A stretch of 64,000 nucleotides of DNA, taken from assembly GCA_037783545.1 (NCBI GenBank), contig JBBELK010000009.1:1054001-1118000 (forward strand), read 5' to 3'. A program made the position numbers and the translations under genes. Below the pieces are notes generated by a model. The model made no database searches and was not told the DNA's origin. It was given only the letters and a program-made list of their open reading frames with translations. Source of the stretch: Henricia sp. BOLD:AAB3569 (Eukaryota; Echinodermata; Asteroidea; Spinulosida; Echinasteridae). Positions 9,541 to 21,400 of this stretch are shown here, in pieces. Position 1 is the first letter of the stretch. The number at the start of each line of letters is the position of its first letter.

Positions 9541-12500
9541 CTGTTCAATATAGATTAAAGTCACTCCAAAGATTCCAATGAACATTTTGTCCATGCAACA
9601 CAGAGGGAAAAGTTTGGTTCTTGAGGAAAATATGGGGGAAATACCACTGTGCATCATAACTCAACTAATAGAGCTGTGCAGGGGTGTGAGTGGAGAACCC
9701 AAAAAAATCTGAACAAATCTGAAACTGCAATCGTCAAGCTGAAATTGCGATCGCGAAGCCCGAAAACTGACATCTTGATGAATTAATGTCCCCAGTTGAT
9801 GCATTTTATGGCTTCTAAAAGTGGCAAGTACCGTACTGTAGAAAAAAAGCGGAAAATAAAATCAACGCTTACGCATAGGGGAAAAAAGCAGAAATATGTC
9901 GGGAGAAAAGAAAGCTGAAATTAAATTTTGCCACATTAAAAAAAAAGCTGAAATCAGCTAAAAATCGTGCATTTTCCTCCCCCCAAAAATTTTTTTTCTT
10001 CAATTTGGCATATCCAACCCTAGACCAACAAGGAATTTCTGTAGAGTAAGCCACTGTCGACGCCCAGGAGCGCCAAGCGTGGAGGAACCTGGTTCTTCAC
10101 GTTGCCTCTACGCTTTCGTACCAAGAGACATAAGCAAGTAAGCAACCCCCTGCACCGCCCCGCCCCAACCCCCTCCCAGCCTAAGCCCCTGATTGTACGA
10201 ATGTAACCAAACATGACGTCATCATGTTTGGGTCTATTGCGAGTAGTTTATTTGCAAGTAATCAAGTAGACGATTTCACCAATAGCCCACAACTAGAGGT
10301 GGCATGGACTACAACACAAATACATGAAACCATCTTGGGCCAAGTAACTCACAGCAGTGTTAGGCTCAATCAGTCGATGCTGTAGTTTCTTAGCTTCTTC
10401 CATCTTGCCTTGATTAAACAGCTCCTGTACATCACAGACTTCATGGCTTAATACGTTGGCCAGGGCACATACCCCTCCAACAGCACCTGAAGCAACAATA
10501 TATAAATATATATCATGATCAATATACAATGCGCATTATAAACAAAATTGAAAACTCGACTTTATCAGCAAGTAAATAAAATACTGAGACAAATTGTGAC
10601 ATTGCACACCATGGAACTCCATAAACAGCCAATGGAATAGTGCACAGGACGCGCATAAGCCACGTATTTCATTTGCATACTTTTGTATGCAAAATGCACA
10701 ACATGCACACTAAACCAGCTAAAACTGGATACATTGTGTGTGAGGTGTATGTTTTCAATAGTTTTGTAAGTTAAGCAATACCAAAAAAGAACCATTTATT
10801 TTAACAAGTATTTTACTTAAAGTTAGAACACATCATTGGTAATCTCGAAAATCCGAAATGTTCACAGATTTACACATAACTTACACAATTTAAGAAGTTA
10901 AACTTCTTTAAGCTAAATTGTAAGTGAAATTCTTATATATGACTTAAAGACACAAGCTCGTCAGCAATGCGCGCACGCCATGCCTTTGCTATGGAGCTGC
11001 GTATTTTGTGGCACAAATTTGGCATGCACGCATTGCTGACGAGCCTTGCTGACGAGCCTGTACCTTTAAGTTTTTAATTGAATACCACTCCTGGTAACTA
11101 TACATGGTTTATGCACACATGTAGTGCAACACACATTGCCATGAAATGAACTTACCAACTGTTAAAGACTGTAGAAAGAAGCCCGCCGACCCCGCAAGGA
11201 CCTGAAATCCATTGCCTTGTGTGCGGTAAGCAATAAGGCCGATCCTTGTCACCTGCAATAAAAATGGATGCAGTCAAAAAACGGAGCTTAGAAAACCTTA
11301 TAATTATGAATCTATGCATGGTTTTTGTGTTGAAAAATAGTATTTTTTTTAAAAGCACTTTTAGTTGGCAATTTCTTCTATTTTACATGTGAAAAAAAAA
11401 ACATGTTGTGTTTTTTACCATTGCTATCATTAGTTGGGTTTTTCTTGTCAACTCGTGAAGTGAAATTTTGGGTGAGGGGCCATCCATAAAGTACGTACGC
11501 ATGGAGGGGAGAGGGAGGGTTGGAGCCAATGCGTACACCCAACGTTAAAGCATATGGGTGATGTCACGAAATATGCGTACAGGGGGCAGGGGGGGTCTAA
11601 AAAGTCAGCATTTCGTGCGTATGTACTGTATGGACGGCCCCTGACTGCAACTGATGCTTTATATGAAACTACATATTCTTGTGTTCTTACATCACCACCG
11701 CTGTCTTTCAACCCAATAATGTTTGGATGCTTGGAGAGTGTGACAGCAGCATCAACTGGTAGATCAAAACCAGTGCTCCCTGGTACACTGTACAAAATCA
11801 CTGGAACTGGAGAGTTATCGGCAACCTGTAGTTCACATACCGATAGGAATAAATCAGAAACACGTTTTTGTGACAAAAGAGGACTTAGACGCCGTTCTCA
11901 CCAGAGAAATCGGTATGTCGACGATGATTAGACGAAGAGACTCTCTGATGTGAACGCACGCCTCTTCATTCGACGAAGATTAAAATCTCTTCGTTTCACG
12001 AAGCAAAATAGCTTCAATCGACGAAGAGATCGCTTCATTCAACAAAGCAAATTTGTAATTAGACAGAATGATTCTGTCCCTACGGGATTTCCCGTAGGGA
12101 CAGAAGGAACCACTTTCATACAGTGGATTGTTGTCATTTTGCCTCGAAATTAGAATCACACCCAAAAATGTCCTCCTAGTTGTGTCCTGCAGTGGTTTGA
12201 GATGTCCATGATTGGAAAATGATTCAAAAAAAATACTTACAGCACCATTTTTGAAGCCAAAATTTGCTCTTACATTCAAAACGAACGACAGTTTCTTCCG
12301 TTACTGTTGAAATAATGAAAAATCATTTACTGTTACGAATTAGTGGCTTTGGCTAAGGACCTTTATTGTCTGCCCATGGCAACAGCATAGCAACAGCCAT
12401 AGCCACAGCCTAAGCCACTTATTCGTAACAGCGCCCTCTCGTGCCCAGAATGATTTTCCATTATTTCAACAGTAACGGAAGAAACTGTCGTTCGTTTTGA

Positions 12501-15131
12501 ATGTAAGAGCAAATTTTGGCTTCAAAAATGGTGCTGTAAGTATTTTTTTTGAATCATTTTCCAATCATGGACATCTCAAACCACTGCAGGACACAACTAG
12601 GAGGACATTTTTGGGTGTGATTCTAATTTCGAGGCAAAATGACAACAATCCACTTTATGAAAGGAAAGCTCACTGACTAATTTGTAATGTGAACGGCTCC
12701 CACAACCAGTCATGGCTATGATTCAAACCCACATTCCAATATTTAGCATAGGAACTTGAGTTCAGTGCACTAGACCATAACACCCAATCTTTTCGGTGGT
12801 ATCACTGCTGCATGATGTATACAAATTACCTTAGTGAAGTGGTTAACGAGGGCCTCAGACGTCATCATGCCCTTGAAGAAAAATGGAGTTATGACAAGAA
12901 GTGCGTCTGCTCCCGCTGAGGCCATCATGCTGCACATCTCAATGGTATCTCTGGTGGCTTAAGAAGAAACAAAAACGAATAAAGGCACCCCAGAAAATAT
13001 ACTGTTCCAAAACGAAATCAGAACTGCAGTTTGTTAACTGATCGACCAATCACTTTGGAATTGCTTTAAAGACTGTTCCGCTTCAGTAATATCCTCCAGC
13101 TTTAAGAGGACCTATTTGATCAACGTGATTCCCACAGTAATGAAATGTGGGGGAATCCTGCAGTTAAAGGCACAGGCTCGTCAGCAATGGGCGCACGCCA
13201 AATACGCAGCTCCATAGCAAAGGCATGGAGCCGAGTATTTCGTGGCACGAATTTTTTGCGAGCGCATTGCCTTTGGGCGATTAACCCGAATGAACCTGGG
13301 GGGGATGAGCTGACCACTGCATTTGCACATTTCAAAGAAACCTTAGGAAGCCACTTCAGGCAGAGTGGCGCACCCTGCCTTAGGAGCTCTTACAGCAAGT
13401 TCAAATTCTGAATGCAAAATTCTGATGCAAAATTACAAAAGTGGTGGGATTATCCTGTTTACGGGATAATAAAATACAGGATGATAAAATTGAAGAAAGT
13501 GAGAGAACCAAAAAGATTTTCCACGGCGACATTGCCAAGGATACATGTATGTGCAACCTACTCCTAGAATCGGAGGTTACTCCTTTAGCCTCATAGCGGC
13601 TTAATTTTTGAGATAGGCTTAACTCCAACGGTCACTGATAGACGAATTACATGCATCTAGAATTCCACTTTCTCAATCAAATTTTCCCAAAAAAAGCAAT
13701 CCTAGCTGTACTGCATCTCTCTAAAATGCGGTAACGATGGTTTTTTTTAACCACAGAACCGACAATTTCCGCATCAACTTTACGCACGAAATGTCAGTCG
13801 CTTTGATAAAAAGCGGTTTGGATATTATTTAGAGTGAATCCACCCCTTCTCTGACCGCACAGTGGCACACACAAAAATAAATCCCCCCTTGTCCAAAAAT
13901 GGTATGTGCTTGGTCGCAGTTCGCGAACAAACAAAGTGTGCGTTGTGTTTCGAGTGGACGGTAAAATGCATTTCCGGTATTAAAGTAAAATTTGTGATTG
14001 TTGAAACATTTTTGAAATTTGATTGAGAAAGTGGAATTCTAGATGCATGTAATTCATCTACCAACGGCCGTTGGAGTTAGGTCTATCTCAAAATTCAAGC
14101 AGCTAGGAGGCTAACGGAGCGGCCTCCGATTCTAGAAGTATGTGCAACCATGGAACTCTGCTTACATTCACATCCCGATCCTGCAATAACAAGTTTGTGC
14201 TTTGGCGTCTCCTGACGAACCCTTTTGACCATCTCAACACGCTCTTCCTTGCTCAGGTACACAAATTCACCATTAGAACCCTGCACAACATAACCTGTGC
14301 CAAACACAACAAAGAAATGCGAGCAGTTTAAAGGAGCATGTTGGAGATTTTTTTGCCAGAAAATGGATTTCATTTTAACCTAATCATGGAGGAAGGTAGC
14401 CCTAAAATTAGGGCTGTAAATTGCTCGCTTTTCAAATCTGACTTATTACAGTCGCAAATAAGTCAGATTTGAAAGGCGAGCAATTTACAGCCCTAATTTT
14501 TGGGCTAGGAGGAAGGTAACAATCACATAAAATACCTCCCCAAAATACTTTCCATGGAAGAAAACAGGAAATTTGCAATCCCCAATTTGGATGTGGAAGC
14601 ACGAAGCAAAATGTTTGTTTTAAATCATTACGTTGTTTTATACTAGCTAGCAACTGATTAAAATGGTTTTTTATTTACAATATCCTTGTAAATATATGGA
14701 CTGAGAGTGCGAAATTTCAGAATGGTTTTGGGAAAAATATGAGAACGATATGGTAGGCCCTATTAAAATCTCAACACCCAGATGGGGAAAAATGGGGGAT
14801 TCAAAATTGTGATCTGGATACGCTCTTTCAACCAATATCATATGTCATGTAGGCCTATGTTTCATACATAGCCATAGTCTAGTACAAATAAAAGTTCAGT
14901 ACCACGCAAAGGCGTATCATTCCAGCGTTGCAAATTCTTGGCCAGTTCAGGATAATTGATGTTTTCTTTCTCATCAAAAGGGGTGGGTATCGGGGGAAAA
15001 ACGCCACTGAGATCTAGTCCGGCATTTGTCGTCATTGTTCTGGCGATTTTAGACGTCTGGCAGAATAGATGCGAGGCCGAACACCGCCCGAGAGTATGAC
15101 GAAGGAGGCCAAGAACTTTGATGATTGCCAT
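9391..15131 (-). CDS. HOGA1: HOGA1, 4-hydroxy-2-oxoglutarate aldolase, mitochondrial
   Basis: Complete seven-exon gene, 333 residues: 14903-15131, 14166-14294, 12830-12957, 11691-11825, 11156-11252, 10353-10486 and 9391-9540. All splice sites are GT/AG with phases 1,1,0,0,1,0. The enzyme belongs to the class I aldolase DHDPS/NAL family. It cleaves 4-hydroxy-2-oxoglutarate to pyruvate and glyoxylate, the last step of hydroxyproline degradation, in the mitochondrial matrix. Seen here: an Arg/Ser/Thr-rich N-terminus without acidic residues (targeting peptide), substrate-loop motif GSNGE (82-86), LYSVP with catalytic Tyr174, and GLKDSGGD with Schiff-base Lys202. AGSAG and [11 protein letters not shown] follow, and the C-terminus ends SRNGFL. 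Length is close to the human enzyme (327 aa). The ATG sits in a good context (ACCATGG). Confidence 0.97.
10353..10486 (-). CDS. HOGA1: HOGA1 exon 6
   Basis: The acceptor is TTGCTTCAG. Encodes [20 protein letters not shown] and [12 protein letters not shown]. Donor GTGAGT, phase 0. Confidence 0.96.
10944..11069. mobile_element. Palindromic MITE family A copy 2 (HOGA1 intron 5)
   Basis: TTAA-flanked hairpin with CAAGCTCGTCAGCAATGCGC at the left end. The right end carries a duplicated CTTGCTGACGAGCC segment, and the centre is deleted relative to other copies. Confidence 0.8.
11156..11252 (-). CDS. HOGA1: HOGA1 exon 5
   Basis: The acceptor is TTTTATTGCAG. Encodes [20 protein letters not shown], then [12 protein letters not shown]. 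Donor GTAAGT, phase 1. Confidence 0.95.
11475..11643. mobile_element. Short inverted-repeat element in HOGA1 intron 4
   Basis: Ends GGGGCCATCCATAAAGTACG and GTACTGTATGGACGGCCCC are inverted copies. The interior has a purine-rich GGAGGGGAGAGGGAGGG stretch. No open frame with homology. The right end lies about 48 bp from HOGA1 exon 4. Confidence 0.7.
11691..11825 (-). CDS. HOGA1: HOGA1 exon 4 (catalytic Tyr and Lys)
   Basis: The acceptor is GTGAACTACAG. Encodes [17 protein letters not shown] and [13 protein letters not shown], carrying Tyr174 and the Schiff-base Lys202. Donor GTAAGA, phase 0. Confidence 0.97.
12108..12668. mobile_element. Large palindrome in HOGA1 intron 3 with nested hairpin
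   Basis: Two arms of about 190 bp (roughly 12112-12305 and 12470-12665) are close inverted copies, sharing GTGTCCTGCAGTGGTTTGAG and GAACGACAGTTTCTTCCGTT. The loop holds a second hairpin (about 12339-12431, AGTGGCT...AGCCACT). A similar arm sequence is seen at about 60880-61260. Flanking DNA (11885-12075) is rich in CTTCGTCGAATGAAG-like words also seen at 61500-61740. Confidence 0.8.
12830..12957 (-). CDS. HOGA1: HOGA1 exon 3
   Basis: The acceptor is TTCTTCTTAAG. Encodes [20 protein letters not shown], then [20 protein letters not shown]. Donor GTAATT, phase 0. Confidence 0.95.
13020..13400 (+). repeat. Interspersed repeat family J copy 2, with nested MITE
   Basis: Homologous to 7355-7640 and to the complement of 46265-46565. 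A family A MITE (13164-13275) sits inside it, after GGGGGAATCCTGCAG, so the family J insertion is the older event. Confidence 0.65.
13164..13275. mobile_element. Palindromic MITE family A copy 3, degenerate
   Basis: The left end TTAAAGGCACAGGCTCGTC is clear. The right end is eroded after GAGCGCATTGCC. It lies within a family J repeat in HOGA1 intron 2. Confidence 0.75.
14166..14294 (-). CDS. HOGA1: HOGA1 exon 2
   Basis: The acceptor is TTTGGCACAG. Encodes [20 protein letters not shown] through LVIAGSGCE, the substrate-binding GSNGE loop. Donor GTAAGC, phase 1; the split codon restores Ser of GSGCES. Confidence 0.96.
14401..14507. mobile_element. Hairpin element with ends TAGGGCTGTAAATTGCTC
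   Basis: Near-perfect inverted repeat of about 45 bp per arm (TTTCAAATCTGACTTATT in each arm) around a short loop, in HOGA1 intron 1. A second copy occurs at 40262-40395 near the OAT 5' region. Confidence 0.8.
14903..15131 (-). CDS. HOGA1: HOGA1 exon 1
   Basis: ATG at 15131. Encodes the presumed mitochondrial presequence ([16 protein letters not shown]...) and the first strand [13 protein letters not shown]. Donor GTACTG, phase 1; the split codon gives Gly of the [11 protein letters not shown] motif. Confidence 0.95.
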
Positions 15132-15503
15132 GGTAAAAAAAAACGCGTGACATCGACACTGTGACCGGTGACAGGTGCATTTACTGGCCCTCGACGTAGC
15201 GCCACCAAGCGGCTAGCAAGACAAAGTTACCGGTCCTATAAAACAAGTTTAAAGGAGCGTATTCATATTCTGGAAAATTAATTTCGATGTATCTTAACAA
15301 TCATATTAATTACTTTCCAAAAATACTACCCATGGCGCAAAAAAAAAGGAAATTTGTAAGTATTAAAGGTGAAATTTGAGAGTAAATAATTAACGCCTTG
15401 ATCTATAAAAAGGACACCGCCGAGCGGGGAAACACTACATATACATAGGGCTGCTGATTAAAATTAAAAACGTGTTGCCAAGGACAGGTTACTAGGTTTA
15501 CAA

Positions 15504-15642
15504 TTAAATCCACAGGCTCGTCAGCAATGCGCGCGCGCCAAATTCGTGCCACGAATTACGCAGCTTCATGCCTTTGCTATGGAGCTGCGTATTTCATGGC
15601 ACGAATTTGGCGCGCGCATTGCTGACGAGCCTGTGCCTTTAA
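15504..15642. mobile_element. Palindromic MITE family A copy 4
   Basis: TTAA on both sides and nearly perfect arms (CACAGGCTCGTCAGCAATGC and complement), with a GCAGCTTCATGCCTTTGC centre. Confidence 0.85.
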
Positions 15643-16785
15643 ACCAGTGAACTGCACGCGCTTTAACAATGGACGTTTAAAGTTACCAATGAATGTTTAA
15701 ACCCAATTACCATGACAACCGACGTCACTGCTTCCTCAACTTTTCCCAAGTGAACCCAACTGTTTTTTTTTTCTAACTTTTTTACGTCCTTGGGGGGGAA
15801 AATCCGAGGAATTATACCGCATATTGTCTCAAAGGCTTGCTGTAGGCCGATGTGTCTGGTTGGAAACCCAATGATATAACATTATGATTTATTGTTCTCA
15901 CTTCTCACCCCACTTTTGGTTATCAAATTTTGGCTGTCATTTTTTTCTTCAGTTGGTAAAAAGTAAAAACCCCACGCGGTTTATTCCACCGGTAACTCAG
16001 TGTCCACGACTCTGAATGTCTAGGGTCTTCACTGAAATCCCACAAGATTCGAAAAAAAAAAACCAAATCACGCCAATATGGCTTATTTTGGCGTAAATAT
16101 CGAAGCTAAACACCGATTGATACAACGAAATTTGATTTAGCTTGATGGCATCCTTATCAAAGACTCCCTCTCCTTTCTCCAAAAATAGCACGTGCAAAAT
16201 GTACCCGGGAATTTGATTTGGTGCGATATTTTTACTTCACAATTTTTTGAATTTGATCGAAGGATTTCTTTTCAGTCGGAGATGCCCACCAATTCCTCCC
16301 AGGGGCGTGTCCCAGTCTATAACGCACATTTGCCGCGCTCTTTTATGTCGTACTTACATTGTGTTTGGCTCTGGACGATGCCAAAACAAAATCTAATTAC
16401 TTAGGCCTATCTGTCGAAATTAGAAGAAAACAAACAAGGAAAACAAAAATCGTAGCCCGACTTCACAACAGTAATGCAAGTCGCCTCTTGCTAAAGACGA
16501 AATTTATTATTAAAACTCAAAACATCGTAGCAATGTGTTAAACGTCGTTGGTTGCATAACGGTTATGACATTACATGTATTTCTACATTTTTACAGAATA
16601 CAACATTTTAGTGTGGCACCAAATCACCACGAAAACAAATGATCAAAATTGGAATAAGAGACAAATCATACAAACCCCATCGGGATTCGAACCCTAGACT
16701 TCTGACACAATGTGTTTTTTAATGCAAAGTCGAGTGAAAGATTTTGTCTTCAGGCAAGCTGCTATGGAGATCTGAATAATAATAC

Positions 16786-16855
16786 TGTCTCACAGCTCAG
16801 CTGGTAGAGCATCTGCCCAGTGTGTCAGCAGTATCGGGTTCGAATCCCGATGTGA
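16786..16855 (+). repeat. tRNA-like sequence (SINE head or tRNA pseudogene)
   Basis: Carries an A-box-like AGCTCAGCTGGTAGAGC and a B-box-like GGGTTCGAATCCCGA at tRNA spacing. The anticodon arm does not pair well, so a functional tRNA is unlikely. The same tRNA-like unit recurs at 19682-19763, 23287-23335 and 59628-59852. Confidence 0.65.
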
Positions 16856-16984
16856 ATTAAAAATGTTTATTTATTCAATATTTGGTTGACTTTTTACAGT
16901 TAGCTAATGAATACATGTGTTTTACTCAAGGCAATTGCCAAACTGACAATGGGGGGAAATAAGTTTGACATAGCAAAACTTTCC

Positions 16985-17230
16985 TCATCTTCCACCTCTG
17001 TGGCCCTGGTTCGAATCCTGTCCGGGTCAGTGTGTGGATTGGATTCTCAGTCCCTGCTTGATTCTGTGGGTTTCCCCTATACATGTGTGTAGGGGTTTTT
17101 CTCCTATATCTAAAACTGAGCAGTTCTACATTGTCTACTCTTCGAAGGTTTCTTTAGGCGTACGAGCTACAATGCCTCAAGCAATTCCGAGGAATCTTTG
17201 GTTTCAGAATTAATAACGACAATAAAAAAA
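16985..17230 (+). repeat. SINE-like repeat
   Basis: Starts with a B-box-like TGGCCCTGGTTCGAATCCTG and runs through GGGTTTCCCCTATACATG to an A-rich end. A similar block lies at about 57315-57480 (GGCCCTGGTTCGAAACCCAT). Probably a Pol III-type element remnant. Confidence 0.5.
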
Positions 17231-17498
17231 AACAAAATCAATAAAAAATAATGATTTTGAAAAACGGTTTTTTATACCATGTCAAAAGGCACAGGTAACA
17301 ACAAAACTCCACTGTAGGACCTGAAGCCCCAATACATCATTTGCAAAATTTTACTCCACGAGTTGACAAAAAAAACCTAACAAAAAAATGTTTTCCCCGT
17401 GTAAAACAAAGTTTCTACAAGGCAGTTTATCAACATTATTCCTTAGTTATGTAATGCTGTTGTTCCTGTTCTTAAAATGTTTCCAATCATTTTGTCTT

Positions 17499-17972
17499 TA
17501 AAAGGTAGTATACTTGATTGGTAAACCGTTAAAAACCCTGTGTGATTGAAGATATGCATAATTAAAACCAAAATGAGCAAAAATCAGCTCTGTACTACTT
17601 TTGAGAAAACAGTCAAAAAAGTGGTTTACAGTCACTTCGCCCTGAACCACTTCACCCTGAACCATAGGCTGTGCACGAAGTTGTTTTGGGGCAAAGTAGC
17701 ATTTGGGCGAGGTTGTGTTTGGGGTGAAATGGCCTTTGGGTGAAGTGCTTCAGGGCAAAGTGGTCTAGGGCGAGGTGGTTTTGGGGCGAAATGAATTTAC
17801 GTCTCACGAGACGAAAAATAATTGTTTTGCTCATTTCTCAAAGACTATGGCACTTCAGACAAAACCATTTCAGGGGAAGTTTTCTACTGTCATCGTGTTT
17901 ATATTGTGTAAGTTTGTGTATCTGTGAACATTTCTGATTCTTCGAGATACCAATCATGTATTCTACCTTTAA
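17499..17972. mobile_element. Family D element, TTAA-flanked, with internal GGGCGAAGTGG repeats
   Basis: Ends: TTAA plus AGGTAGTATACTTGATTGG, and CCAATCATGTATTCTACCT plus TTAA. The middle (about 17635-17790) is a run of imperfect words such as CACTTCGCCCTGAACC and GGGGCGAAATGG. Full copy 2 at 32287-32728; truncated copy 3 at 35342-35690. Open frames in the middle come from this word repetition. Confidence 0.8.
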
Positions 17973-18074
17973 GAGATCCACTGATTATACTAATTTCTGC
18001 ATTAAAATTGCTGAGCTACGATTACACATTTGTACATAAAGTTAATAAATGAATATATATATACATAAAACGCT

Positions 18075-18417
18075 CTACTTTTTATGTGAATATCTCTTCC
18101 GTTTTCTGCCACGGCCACGCCCACTTTTCTTGAAGCTGGTCGGCCTCGACCGGCTTGGGGCAGTTCCCGTTGCATTGAACTGGTTCTTGAAGTCGATTAA
18201 GTTCATTGGTTGCTTGCTGATTGGACGGAATGAACGGATGGGCGACTCGCTCACCCTGGGGTTGAAAAGGGCGCCCCCTTGAGGCGACGACATGCTGCCG
18301 CTCTCGTCGCCGTCGTTGCCCGACCCGGAGTCACTGTCTGGTTCCCTGTGTCGAGAGGAGCAATCTTCTGATGATGTGTATGGTACCTTGATGGCACTCG
18401 ACTGATCCGTTTCATAA
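18075..18417 (-). CDS. UIMC1: UIMC1 terminal exon
   Basis: The acceptor is ATGGTGTTTTAG. Encodes YETDQSSAIKVPYTSS to SESPIRSFRPISKQPMNLID and FKNQF, the conserved RAP80 C-terminal block, then basic SGRGRGRKRKRYSHKK. Stop TAG at 18077-18075. Confidence 0.9.
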
Positions 18418-21400
18418 CTAAAACACCATGAAAAAAATAATAATGAAATAATTTTTTGCCAAGAGAAATATTTTTGGATGACCATATGTGAGTCATGATG
18501 TTAAAGCAATATGCCTGGTCGCCGAGGTGCACGGCCGCTGCTGTATGCACAGCCAGTGCAGCAGAAACCCAATCGATAGCATCGGAGATGCGATTCTAGT
18601 GCACCGGTACGGGGGGTGGATAAGTGCCAGGTTCAGGCAGTGTTGGCCACGTAAATTTTGTGTGCATGCGGTTTTAGTGTGTACATTGCGGTGCGATCAA
18701 AAATCATGGTAGGCCTACTCTCGCTATTTTTCCCCCCCTCATGTTTTCAAAAATCGTACTTTCAACACTTAAAAATCAGAACAAATACGATAAAATCGGA
18801 CTAGTTGGCAGGTATGCAAAAGGGGCTCTACATTTGACATAAAAAAGACCCAATTACTAAATTATTGATAACTCAAAGGGGATCAACCTTCTTGAAGTAT
18901 GTCAGAACAAAAGAAGAGGGCACAATTTTATGAGGGCATCAATCTTTCCAAAAACCTGATTTACCTGTATTCATGTTAAAGGAGTGTGACCAGATCACAT
19001 TTTTGAGCTCCCCCATTTTTCCCATGGGTGTTAACAATTATTTTGCATTTACTTCAAATTTAGGTAAGAGTTGAGAAGTTGATCAGAATTTGTCTTTAAA
19101 ATGACTCATCTAGCATTGGAATGTTCAGATTTGATGGAAAAACCAAACATTTCGAGTGAGAAAAATTTAAGATTTTTGTGAGGAAACACTTAGAAATTGT
19201 TCAGCCTGTCTCATATGTTTTGCACACAAGGTCTGAAGCTATGATCAACTTCTCAATTCTTTCCCAAATTTTTACCCAAATCAATGTGCCCCCTCCTGTT
19301 GTGTCTGCCATACTTGAAAAAAGACTAATGCAAAAGAGTTTATTAATCACTTCACATTAGAGTGATGTAGTCATTACTCGGCGGGGTCCCTGCTAGTCTG
19401 CCCTCCAGCCGCTCCGGAGATCGCAGCCTTCCGTCGTAGATCACGCCTTGGTGTTACCTGCGTGTCTTCCGAATCCCTATCCATTTCACTGCGGTCTAAT
19501 TCCTGCTGAACATGCTCGGCGTAGAGGGATTTTGGAATCCGTTTGTGACAGATGAAACACAATTCAGTCAACTCTGCTGTGTTGCTACTGTTGTTCCCTT
19601 TGTTGCTGCAAATCAAATGGTGCTGCTTTAGAATACACATAATGGTACACTGTACTTGGGATGAGAGAATAATCATAAGGGCCTTACACTAGGCCTTATC
19701 AGGATTTGAACCTGAAACCTTCGACTTACCAGGCAGATGCTCTACCAGCTGAGCTATAAGGCACAGTAGTTTTCTCCCTCAGGTTTCCCCCTCGAACCCA
19801 ATTTTCTCTCGGTGTTGCATGCATGGGAGAGCAACTTGGCAAAGTAAGGCCCATATGATAAGGTACGTATGATTTTTTTCTCATCTGAAAATTGGTTGTC
19901 TCATTCCAATGGTGATTTTAGGCATGACACCAAGGCTGGATCCGAATTAGTGGCTGTGGGTGTGGCTGTGCTGTTTCTAAGGACTGTCATTGTCCGCCCG
20001 TAGCAACAGCATAACAACAGGCATAACAACAGCCACAGGCACAGCCACTAATTCAAATCCAGCCTATTGATTGCTTTCTGGTGATGTCACCCCTTCCATC
20101 CACCATTTTGGTTGTCATTTTTCATGACCCACGTGGCTCGAGTGATAACCGGCCAAAAAAGCAATAAAAGTGCATTGGTTGCACTTACCTCTGTTACTTA
20201 ACCTTGCTTTATGTTGTTGCGCCATGGCTGTTGTATCGATAAAGATAAAAATGTATTTCTTCAGGCTAAAAATTGTGATCAAGCAAAAGCACTTTCGTTT
20301 TTATAAGCTGCAGTGCATGCTCAATAATTTGAACGTATCGCAACGCACGTGTGCAAATCTTCGAATGAAAGTACGCCGAGTACGCTGGTGCGTCTATTGG
20401 CGCGCGCGTGTACGCTCGTGACTGTTAACCACCAAACATTCCCGGATGTTCTACATCACGGAAAGCAATAAATATATTGTGTTAATAGTACACAGTGTGT
20501 AATGTTGTCAGGGAAAAATGCAAATGCAGTCAACTTTTGGCAAAATAAATCTTTGCAGTTTGCATACCCAAAATATCGTGGGATTTCACTTGTCCTGGCT
20601 TTGATTTCAAAGTTGTGAGAGAGTATTTTTATTAGGGTTGTTGTCGGGTCCATCCTAAGTCCGTCACAAATCTGGTAATGATAACACTGTAGGTCAATCG
20701 CAGACCATTCGTGTATGTACCGAGACCTCATTTTGTTAAGCCAGGTTTTCCATGCTTAAAGATGAAGGCTCGTCAATACACCGTGAACAAATTCATGCCA
20801 CGATTTTCACCGCGTTCCATACCTAGCCCGAGTAGGGCAGCTGCTCTTACAATCCCAGAGGGTTGAGGCTCACTATTTATGCGAGCTCGCCACAGTGCGT
20901 TTATGCGTTGCTAGGCTAATCGAATCACGCACGCACACTTTGTTGTGTGTGTTGTTGTATGTCGTTTGTACCAAAGAGTTTCCTTATACGGTCAATTCAA
21001 CCATCTATAGGACACCTTCTTGAAGCAAATGTGACCATATCTGTAATATAATGTGAATATGGCTGAAACTAAATGTCATGAATTTACAAAGGGTGTGTTT
21101 TCTGTGATAAATATTTGATTTTGAAAAGATACACACCCTATTTGCAGAATGGACGAGGCTATTAGCCTGCACCATGGCCCTACACCCTCTGGGACCGTAA
21201 GAGCGGCTGCCAGGGCAAGGTATGGAGCGCGGTAAAAATCATGGCACAAATTTGTCTGTCGCACATTGACAAGCCTGCGTCTTTAAGCAAGATTTCGTGC
21301 ATAAGCAGCTCTGTAACATCTACAATAGGTTAACAATTACCTTGTGTCTGCGCTAGCTAGCTTCTGTCGTTTAGCCGGTTGGTCTGGTACCCTTGTCCTC

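Larger units (their letters stand above)
15132..18074. other. Intergenic region between UIMC1 and HOGA1, repeats only
   Basis: No exon supported. Holds the HOGA1 promoter side (15132-15250, no clear core element), a family A MITE (15504-15642), a tRNA-like sequence (16786-16855) with a related SINE-like block to about 17230, and a family D element (17499-17972). UIMC1 should end its 3' UTR near the right edge; no AATAAA was found close to the stop. Confidence 0.6.

Noticed and set aside
19378-19458. UIMC1 ending at the TAA at 19376 within the second-finger exon
   Set aside because: A donor GTAATG overlaps that stop and gives the exact phase needed to join the conserved terminal exon at 18417, so the gene is more likely to continue.
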